This document shows, one piece after another, positions 6,339 through 7,489 of a stretch of DNA of 7,489 bases (positions are counted from its first letter, which is position 1; every line of letters starts with the position of its first letter). The notes below the pieces were generated by a model, which was not told the DNA's origin, ran no database searches, and saw only the letters and a program-made list of their open reading frames with translations. Made by a program: the position numbers and the translations under genes. Source of the stretch: an uncultured Muribaculaceae bacterium (GTDB lineage Bacteria; Bacteroidota; Bacteroidia; Bacteroidales; Muribaculaceae); assembly GCA_910578305.1 (NCBI GenBank), contig CAJTQH010000083.1:1-7489 (forward strand), in the 5' to 3' direction.

Positions 6339-7489
6339 TAGATTTCTCCACATTCACTCTCTCCAATGGGTTGCGCGTGGTGCATCATTACGATGCGTCC
6401 ACGTCGCATGTAGCCCTTAATCTGCTATACAACGTTGGTGCTCGCGATGAGTCGCCGCATCTCACCGGTATGGCTCATCTGTTTGAGCATCTCATGTTTG
6501 GCGGATCGGTCAATGTGCCTGATTTCGATCAGGCTCTGGATGTGGCCGGTGGCATGAACAATGCCTGGACGTCAAACGATTTTACCAACTTCTACGAGGT
6601 AGTGTCACGCGACAATGTAGAGACTGCGTTCTGGGTGGAGAGCGACCGCATGCTTGAGCTGGCTTTCAGTCAGCGTTCGCTCGAAGTACAGCGCAAGGTG
6701 GTGATGGAGGAGTTCAAGCAGGTATGTATCAATAAGCCATACGGCGATACGGGGCATCTGCTTCGCGGACTCCTCTATAAGGTTCACCCCTATCGCTACC
6801 CAACCATTGGCCGTGATCTCGCCGATATAGAGCGTGTCACTATGGACGATGTCAGAAGCTTCTATTATACTCACTATTCGCCTGACAATGCCGTACTTGC
6901 CGTTACCGGCCCGGTAACGCTCGGGGAGGTGCGCGAACTCGCACAGAAGTGGTTTGGCGATATTCCGAAGCGCATTGTGGCTCCGCGATGTTATGCTACT
7001 GAGCCTCCTGTGCTTGAGGCTCGTCGGTTGGAAGTGGTGCGTGATGTGCCGCAGACCCGTATCACCATAGCCTTTCCCATGGATGCCTATGGCACACATG
7101 CCTATCGGGTAGCCGACATCATCACCGACATACTGGCATCTGGACGGTCGGCTCGATTTAATCGCAATCTGGTGTTGGGTACGGAATTGTTCACAGCTGC
7201 CGATGCCTCCATTTCAGGCAGTGAGGAGCCGGGATTCCTTATGCTCAATGCGCGGCTGAGAGACAATGGTGATCATACCGTGAAAGCCGCTGAAGAAGCC
7301 TTGTGGCAGCAAGTGCATGAACTTGCGGCTGATGGCGTTACCGACTATGAACTTGAGCGTGCCCTGAATCGGTTTGAGAGCAACCGCATGTTTGCCCACA
7401 CCAATTATCTGGCCAAAGCCCGTGAACTGGCCATGTGCACCATGCACGGCGAGAATATAAACGACATCACGAGCCTTTACCGTACCATC
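6335..7489 (+). CDS. M16 family zinc metallopeptidase, N-terminal part (3' end outside window)
   Basis: The frame opens with ATG at 6335 and stays open for 385 codons to the last base, so the gene continues off the right edge. An M16 (pitrilysin/processing-peptidase) domain is clear. The inverted zinc motif HxxEH is H48-L-F-E51-H52 within GMAHLFEHLMFGGS, and the distal zinc ligand is Glu126 in VVMEEFKQ. Other family blocks are LSNGLRVV (9-16), NNAWTSNDFTNFYE (75-88), HPYRYPTIGRD and YSPDNAVLAVTG. Residues from about 190 onward are the start of the second, non-catalytic half of the M16 repeat. An in-frame TGA at 6332-6334 directly precedes the ATG, so no longer N-terminus is possible. The protein has no signal peptide and is presumably cytoplasmic. 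It overlaps the PPIase stop by 4 bp. Confidence 0.93.
   Translation, partial: MIDFSTFTLSNGLRVVHHYDASTSHVALNLLYNVGARDESPHLTGMAHLFEHLMFGGSVNVPDFDQALDVAGGMNNAWTSNDFTNFYEVVSRDNVETAFWVESDRMLELAFSQRSLEVQRKVVMEEFKQVCINKPYGDTGHLLRGLLYKVHPYRYPTIGRDLADIERVTMDDVRSFYYTHYSPDNAVLAVTGPVTLGEVRELAQKWFGDIPKRIVAPRCYATEPPVLEARRLEVVRDVPQTRITIAFPMDAYGTHAYRVADIITDILASGRSARFNRNLVLGTELFTAADASISGSEEPGFLMLNARLRDNGDHTVKAAEEALWQQVHELAADGVTDYELERALNRFESNRMFAHTNYLAKARELAMCTMHGENINDITSLYRTI
6901..6919. repeat. 19-bp inverted repeat inside the M16 gene
   Basis: The arms CGTTACCGG (6901-6909) and CCGGTAACG (6911-6919) are perfect reverse complements around a single central C. The sequence is fully coding, spanning Ala-Val-Thr-Gly-Pro-Val-Thr. 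With a 1-nt centre it would act as a near-palindromic duplex site rather than a good RNA hairpin. No function is known, and chance plus the repeated Val-Thr codons could explain it. Confidence 0.6.

Noticed and set aside
5589..6353. A 254-codon open frame on the - strand opposite the PPIase gene
   Set aside because: It lies almost entirely opposite a well-supported gene, its translation shows no recognisable domain, and its length follows from the codon bias of the + strand gene.

Overview
The window looks like an ordinary core-chromosome stretch from a member of the phylum Bacteroidota, most likely order Bacteroidales. Three things point there. The promoter in front of ftsX has the Bacteroidetes form (TTG, 20 bp, TAnnTTTG) rather than a sigma-70 -35/-10 pair. 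The order ftsX - DUF3098 - uppP - truB - queA is one I know from that group. The QueA and M16 peptidase carry Bacteroidetes-type motif variants (PAAGLHF, HLFEH). A moderate-GC gut lineage such as Muribaculaceae would fit the codon use, but that is a guess.

Layout: all ten protein genes read on the + strand and fill almost the whole window; the largest gap is about 100 bp. At 1-480 is the 3' end of an alpha/beta hydrolase whose start lies off the left edge. A 100-bp gap follows, holding the only convincing promoter. Then come ftsX (581-1453), a small two-helix membrane protein of the DUF3098 family (1485-1805), uppP (1858-2664), truB (2681-3412), queA (3444-4493), a YigZ/IMPACT-family protein (4498-5088), an unrecognised 125-aa protein (5119-5496), an exported cyclophilin-type peptidyl-prolyl isomerase (5493-6338) and an M16 zinc metallopeptidase (6335 to beyond the right edge). 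The last gene is open to the window edge with no stop.

Gaps of 4 to 52 bp, two 4-bp ATGA overlaps and the absence of visible internal terminators suggest one long operon, or overlapping units, from ftsX onward. It mixes envelope functions (FtsX in division, UppP in undecaprenyl carrier recycling, an exported PPIase) with tRNA modification (TruB pseudouridine-55, QueA queuosine). The last three genes are joined by start/stop overlaps and may form their own translationally coupled group.

I found no RNA genes, mobile elements, CRISPR arrays or phage features, and no undescribed system. The points most worth a second look are the unrecognised 125-aa gene coupled to the PPIase and peptidase, the long insertion in the cyclophilin domain, and a 19-bp palindrome inside the peptidase gene.
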